NCBI GenBank assembly: GCA_028722305.1
Contig: JAQYHB010000041.1
Location: forward strand, 1-64,000
Direction of reading: 5' to 3'
Length of the DNA stretch: 64,000 bases
DNA from: Spirochaetales bacterium
Lineage (GTDB): Bacteria > Spirochaetota > Spirochaetia > Sphaerochaetales > Sphaerochaetaceae
Under the pieces are notes generated by a model. It searched no databases, had not been told where the DNA came from, and saw nothing but the letters and a program-made list of their open reading frames with translations. Made by a program: the position numbers and the translations under genes. Positions within the stretch are counted from its first letter, which is position 1, and every line of letters begins with the position of its first letter. Positions 60,229 through 64,000 of this stretch are shown one piece after another.

Positions 60229-60266
60229 TTCGTCCATCTCGACTCAGGATAGATTATTGAGTTACG

Positions 60267-60304
60267 ACACCAGGCTGGTTGCGTGAGACAGCCTGGTGTT
60301 TTTT
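60267..60304 (+). terminator. Terminator of the sugar ATPase gene
   Basis: ACACCAGGCT pairs with AGCCTGGTGT, followed by TTTTTT. Confidence 0.85.
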
Positions 60305-60435
60305 GCGCGACGCGAACGGACCGATACGGCATGCAGGATCGCTCCCTCTCCTTCGGCCATCAGACAGCGACAGCTTCAGAGACGACCGGGGCATCGATGG
60401 AGCCGAAGGCAGGAACTTGGATATCCTCCAGAGAC

Positions 60436-60462
60436 AAAAAGACCTTCCCTTCCGGGAAGGCC
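60436..60462 (-). terminator. Terminator of the 83-residue gene
   Basis: GGCCTTCCC pairs with GGGAAGGTC around GGAA, followed by TTTTTG in minus sense. Confidence 0.75.
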
Positions 60463-60483
60463 AGACAGGGAAGAAAGCCCTGC

Positions 60484-60735
60484 TCAAGAAATCTTGAACT
60501 GCTTCTCCAGCTCGGGAATCGCTTTCTGGGCAGCTTTCGCGAACGCGCTCTCGTCAGCCCCTTCCGGCAAGTCCTTCTCGATGGTCTTGTCGATTGTCTC
60601 GGCCTCGATCATCGTCACTTCCAGGCCATGGGAGCGGAACAATTTCTGGATTCCCTTTGTCTGACCACGGCGAGCCATCAAAACCTTCACGACCTTCTGG
60701 TCATTCAGGAGTTCCTTCATCTTCGCAGTATCCAT
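60484..60735 (-). CDS. Small conserved-looking protein, unknown function
   Basis: 83 residues, basic and helical, no signal peptide, no Cys. It opens MDTAKMKELLNDQKVVKVLMARRG and has three predicted helices. GAGGG precedes the ATG and a clear terminator follows, so it is probably real, but I do not recognise a family. It lies between two convergent units as a single gene. Confidence 0.6.
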   Translation of the reverse strand: MDTAKMKELLNDQKVVKVLMARRGQTKGIQKLFRSHGLEVTMIEAETIDKTIEKDLPEGADESAFAKAAQKAIPELEKQFKIS

Positions 60736-60942
60736 ACGATACCCTCAGGAGATGGGGCGGTGTTCACTCGGATGGCTTCAGCGAAGCCGGAAATGGAATG
60801 ATCAGCCTTGCCTCGTCCCTTCTTCCAAGATACTCATGATTTGTGTGGATGGAGTGCATTTCTGTCACGGATAATTGGCGAATGTGCCGATTATGAAGAC
60901 GGGTCTGGCACCAGATCCGTCGACACACTGAAGGAACAGGAA

Positions 60943-62244
60943 TCAGAACCCAAGCGCCTTGGCGAGCACTTTCTGCGCCTCCACCTCGGTTCCCTCCGGA
61001 ACGCCGATCAGCATGCTGAGATCGGAAGCGCCATAGTTGATGAACACCGTCCTGATGTGGTTCTCCTGCAGGCAAATCGCGCACTTGGAGACGATTTCCG
61101 GATGGTTGGGAAGCCCTTGTCCGACCACGCCGACGATGGAGAAGCCCTTCTCGACGAAAGCCTCCTGCAAATCGAACTCGCTTTTCAGACGTTGGCACAT
61201 CATCTTCAGGACGCTGTCGCTGGCAAGCGAGGCGTCAAAGTACCAGACAATTGAGTCGATGCCGTAACAGCTGAAGGCGGGACGCACGCCGAAGACCACC
61301 ATCATGGTTAAAAGCGCGTGTCGGATGCCGCGTTGCTTGAACAACATCAGCTTGCGGACCGTAATGCGGTTGTACCCTTTCTTGGCAGACAGGCCGACCA
61401 AGTTGTCGCCTACCCTGCTGGGCACAATCATCGTACCGGCATCCTCAGGCCTGTTGGTATTCCTGATGTTGATGGGAATCTGGGTACCGTAGATGGGGGC
61501 GATCGCCTCCTCCTGGAAGACTCCCGCGCCGACGCCAGAAAGCTCGCGCACCTCTCCGTAGGTCATCTCTTCCACCGGTTTCGCCTCTTCCACGATGGTC
61601 GGATTCGCTCCATAGACTCCGCTGACGTCCGTCCAGTTCTCGTAGACCGTGGCGCTCAGGGCCTGGGCGAAAATCGAGCCGGTGATGTCGCTGCCGCCTC
61701 GGGCGAAGGTCAGGATTTTTCCTTCGATGTTGGAGCCGTAGAAACCGGGCACCACATACTTCTTGCCAGGCTTGTAGGCACGCTTGATGTTGTCGTAGGT
61801 ACGGGAATCAATCGAACCATCGGCCTTCAGGATGACCAGGCTCTCGGTGTCGAGGAACTCGAATCCGAAATATTTGGCGATAATCCGGGCATTGAGGTAC
61901 TCGCCACGGCTCGCGGCATAGTTGGGGCCGCTACCGGCATCGATGTGCAACCTGACGTCATCAAGGATCGGCTGCAGCCAGCGGCTCTGGATCTTCAGTC
62001 CGGAGATGATGTCATGGTACCGTTCCTCGACCTTGCTGAAAATCGGACGGCAGGAGGATCCAGCGCGCACCGCGTCATTGCACTGATAGAGCAGGTCGGT
62101 GACCTTGGTATCTTCCTTGAAACGCTTGCCGGGAGCGGACACCACAACCACGCCACGCTCCGCGTTGGCATCGACGATGGCTTTGACCTTCTTGATCTGA
62201 CTGGCGGTCGCGACCGAGCTTCCTCCGAACTTACACACGATCAT
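60943..62244 (-). CDS. lysC: Aspartate kinase
   Basis: 433 residues. The kinase begins MIVCKFGGSSVATA (KFGGSS), has SGPNYAASRGEYLNARI and the nucleotide-binding ARGGSDITGSIFA, and ends in a two-ACT regulatory region (SIVGVVGQGL as the second ACT's start). It phosphorylates aspartate at the head of lysine, threonine and methionine synthesis. The start ATG 62244 has AGGAGAAG upstream; the upstream frame to 62304 is not used. It stands alone with no downstream biosynthetic gene. Confidence 0.92.
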   Translation of the reverse strand: MIVCKFGGSSVATASQIKKVKAIVDANAERGVVVVSAPGKRFKEDTKVTDLLYQCNDAVRAGSSCRPIFSKVEERYHDIISGLKIQSRWLQPILDDVRLHIDAGSGPNYAASRGEYLNARIIAKYFGFEFLDTESLVILKADGSIDSRTYDNIKRAYKPGKKYVVPGFYGSNIEGKILTFARGGSDITGSIFAQALSATVYENWTDVSGVYGANPTIVEEAKPVEEMTYGEVRELSGVGAGVFQEEAIAPIYGTQIPINIRNTNRPEDAGTMIVPSRVGDNLVGLSAKKGYNRITVRKLMLFKQRGIRHALLTMMVVFGVRPAFSCYGIDSIVWYFDASLASDSVLKMMCQRLKSEFDLQEAFVEKGFSIVGVVGQGLPNHPEIVSKCAICLQENHIRTVFINYGASDLSMLIGVPEGTEVEAQKVLAKALGF

Positions 62245-62305
62245 GAGCGTACTTCTCCTACTTAAGCGGCTGTATTGTAATGTGTCGGGCTTTCGCATGT
62301 CCACC

Positions 62306-62334
62306 TGTTTACCAACCGTGACGTCTCATCTATG
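62306..62334 (+). promoter_or_regulatory. Promoter of the MATE gene at 62345 (near-leaderless)
   Basis: TTTACC (62306-62311) and TATGAT (62329-62334) with a 17-base spacer, the -10 ending ten bases before the ATG and no ribosome-binding site. Confidence 0.6.
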
Positions 62335-62344
62335 ATAGCCACCT

Positions 62345-63697
62345 ATGGAACATGCAGAAAATCGGATGGGAGTCCTTCCTGTTCCCCGCCTTGTCGTATC
62401 CATGTCCTTGCCGATCATGGTCAGCATGCTGGTGCTCGCACTCTACAACATCGTCGACTCGGTTTTCGTCTCCATGTACAGCGAGACGGCACTCGCGGCG
62501 GCCAGCCTTGCGTTTCCCCTGCAGAACCTGATGAACTCAGTCGCAGTGGGAACCTCCATCGGTGTCGGCAGCCTGATCGCCCGCAATCTCGGGGCCAAAA
62601 ACCGGGAGGGCGCCGAGCAGGCGGCAAGCCAAGGACTCACCCTGGCTTTGTTCGGATGGGCGGCTTTCGTCTTGATCGGACTGTCCGTCTCCCGCCCGTT
62701 CTTCAGACTCTTCTCCGACGAGGCGGAACTGGTGGAAATGGGAACCGTCTACACCCGCTGGTGTCTTGTGGCGAGCGGGGCCATTTTCATTGACATCACG
62801 CTGGAACGGATCATGCAGGCCACCGGGGATACGGTGCATCCGATGATCGTCCAGCTCGCCGGAGCGGCGACCAATATCGTCATGGACCCGGTCTTGATCT
62901 TTGGGCTGGCGGGATTTCCCCGCATGGGCATAGCAGGCGCGGCAATCGCCACGGTGCTCGGACAGCACGTCTCCGTCGTGCTCAGCTACCTGTTCGTCAA
63001 GAAGAACCCATATGTCACGTTGAAACCGGAGAACAGGAGACTGCACGCCCAAACCGTCAAGGAAATCTACGCGGTGGGGCTTCCTTCCGTTGTCATGCAA
63101 TCAATCGGAACGGTGATGACCAGCGGAGTGAACAAAATCCTGATAGCCTACGGCATGGCTCCGGTTTCCGTCTTCGGCGTCTACTTCAAATTGCAAAGCT
63201 TCGTCTTCATGCCGGTTTTCGGCCTGAACAGCGGCCTGATTCCCATTGTCGGCTACAATTACGGTGCCAAGGACCCCCGGCGCATGAACCAGGCGATCCG
63301 TACCGCTGTCCTTATCGCCACTGCCATCATGTGCCTTGGGACCCTATGCTTCCATCTCTTCCCAGACTTCCTGCTCGCCTTGTTCAATGCAGGAGAACAG
63401 ATGCGGACCATCGGCGAACATGCGCTGCCGATACTCTCGCTCTGTTTTGTCCCCGCAGGTATCTCCATCTGCCTGATGGGACTTTTCCAAGCGGTTGGAG
63501 ACGGTATCCTCTCGATGATAGTCAGCCTGACCCGCCAGCTGGTCGTGCTGCTTCCCGCCGCCTGGATGCTTGCCCGGATCCAGGGTCTGCACGCCGTCTG
63601 GTTCGCGTTCATCATCGCCGAGACCGCCAGCCTCATGCTCGTCTGCATGCTCTTTATCTGGGAATATCGGCGCAAAGTAAAACCGTTGTTTAAATAA
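62345..63697 (+). CDS. MATE family efflux transporter
   Basis: 450 residues, 12 helices; it opens MGVLPVPRLVVSMSLPIMVSMLVLALYNIVDSVFVS, the canonical MATE start, with the second lobe from about residue 240. It is followed after 23 bases by a second, partial MATE gene on the same strand, so the pair is likely a tandem duplication. The substrate is unknown. Confidence 0.9.
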   Translation: MEHAENRMGVLPVPRLVVSMSLPIMVSMLVLALYNIVDSVFVSMYSETALAAASLAFPLQNLMNSVAVGTSIGVGSLIARNLGAKNREGAEQAASQGLTLALFGWAAFVLIGLSVSRPFFRLFSDEAELVEMGTVYTRWCLVASGAIFIDITLERIMQATGDTVHPMIVQLAGAATNIVMDPVLIFGLAGFPRMGIAGAAIATVLGQHVSVVLSYLFVKKNPYVTLKPENRRLHAQTVKEIYAVGLPSVVMQSIGTVMTSGVNKILIAYGMAPVSVFGVYFKLQSFVFMPVFGLNSGLIPIVGYNYGAKDPRRMNQAIRTAVLIATAIMCLGTLCFHLFPDFLLALFNAGEQMRTIGEHALPILSLCFVPAGISICLMGLFQAVGDGILSMIVSLTRQLVVLLPAAWMLARIQGLHAVWFAFIIAETASLMLVCMLFIWEYRRKVKPLFK

Positions 63698-63720
63698 AGG
63701 AAATCCGTTACTACAAAGGT

Positions 63721-64000
63721 ATGCAGGCAGCATCCAACCGCATGGGCACGGAGAGGATTCCGGTCCTGGTCCTGAGACTGGGACTCCCCATCATGCTCAG
63801 CATGGCCCTCGAGGCGCTCTACAACATCATCGATTCGCTTTATGTCTCCCGGCTGGGGGACGGTCCTATCGCCGCGCTGAGCCTCGCCTACCCGATCCAG
63901 CAGCTGGTCGTCGCCCTGACGACCGGTCTGGGACTTGGCGCGAGCGGGGCCATCAGCCACCGTCTGGGGAGCGGAGAGCAACAGCAGGCCAACGAGGCGG
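63721..64000 (+). CDS. MATE family efflux transporter, partial (cut by the window end)
   Basis: The first 93 codons of a second MATE protein: RIPVLVLRLGLPIMLSMALEALYNIIDSLYVS then AALSLAYPIQQLVVAL. It resembles the preceding gene but is not identical, so it is an old duplicate. The start at ATG 63721 is most likely; a later ATG (63742) is possible. The gene continues beyond 64000. Confidence 0.85.
   Translation, partial: MQAASNRMGTERIPVLVLRLGLPIMLSMALEALYNIIDSLYVSRLGDGPIAALSLAYPIQQLVVALTTGLGLGASGAISHRLGSGEQQQANEA

Noticed and set aside
58417..60237. A minus-strand open frame of 606 codons
   Set aside because: It runs opposite luxS and the sugar ABC ATPase, both with complete catalytic motifs. 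High GC third positions keep the opposite frame open.
1..64000. CRISPR arrays, insertion sequences and rRNA genes
   Set aside because: I saw no direct repeat array, no transposase and no rRNA-like sequence in the window; the repeats present are protein-coding or the toxin cassettes.

Overview
The window looks like a stretch of spirochaete chromosome, most likely Sphaerochaetaceae-like and host- or gut-associated. This is inferred from gene content, not from a marker gene. It has a Bmp/TmpC-type nucleoside-binding lipoprotein with its ABC transporter, substrate-binding proteins whose mature end reads NGTREE, many small outer-membrane barrels, an orphan MsmK/UgpC-type ATPase, LuxS, and moderately high GC. 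There is no rRNA, CRISPR array or insertion sequence. Four tRNA genes (Asp, Val, Gly, Lys) punctuate the region.

Layout. 0.1-2.4 kb: a MATE exporter and a cytidylate-kinase-like protein behind a structured leader with two terminator-like hairpins. 2.6-6.2 kb: a 1167-residue protein with a cytoplasmic coiled coil, one membrane helix, ten repeats of about 58 residues and a barrel-like C-terminus. 6.4-8.2 kb: tRNA-Asp, tRNA-Val and two decaying toxin/immunity cassettes. 8.2-16 kb: a secreted protein, a frameshifted flavodoxin with a hydrolase and divergent LysR regulator, PAP2 phosphatase, exonuclease, manA and nucleoside hydrolase. 16-22 kb: a purine-nucleoside uptake and salvage operon (binding lipoprotein, ATPase, two permeases, deoD, nitroreductase). 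22-25 kb: a Crp-family regulator with a NitT/TauT-type ABC transporter. 25-34 kb: NhaC antiporter, outer-membrane protein, lipoprotein, histidine kinase, NYN nuclease, a caspase-like lipoprotein with a partner barrel, MATE and GNAT.

34.5-40.6 kb is an accessory island behind tRNA-Gly: XRE regulator, a complete toxin/immunity pair, VWA and macro-domain proteins, a broken gene, a 27-residue membrane peptide, a third wrecked toxin/immunity cassette and a broken Sel1 gene. 40.6-45 kb: an RND exporter with a LolA-like protein and an outer-membrane protein. 45-49.5 kb: nitroreductase and a GlpABC-like oxidoreductase operon with a divergent GntR regulator. 49.5-55.5 kb: esterase lipoprotein, DUF975 membrane protein, tRNA-Lys, Y-family polymerase with a YolD-like partner, and a large outer-membrane protein. 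55.5-64 kb: LysR with split chromate-type transporter, mtnN-luxS, the orphan sugar-ABC ATPase, aspartate kinase and two tandem MATE genes, the last running off the window.

Three themes stand out. First, orphan C-terminal modules of MuF-type phage toxins (papain-fold, Tox-PL-like) with overlapping immunity genes lie at three loci, four modules in different states of decay and none with a full MuF protein. Second, about nine genes have a promoter whose -10 box ends 6-10 bases, usually exactly 7, before the ATG with no ribosome-binding site, implying leaderless mRNAs. Third, the 1167-residue protein joins a cytoplasmic coiled coil, a membrane helix and a barrel-like C-terminus in one chain, an architecture I do not recognise.
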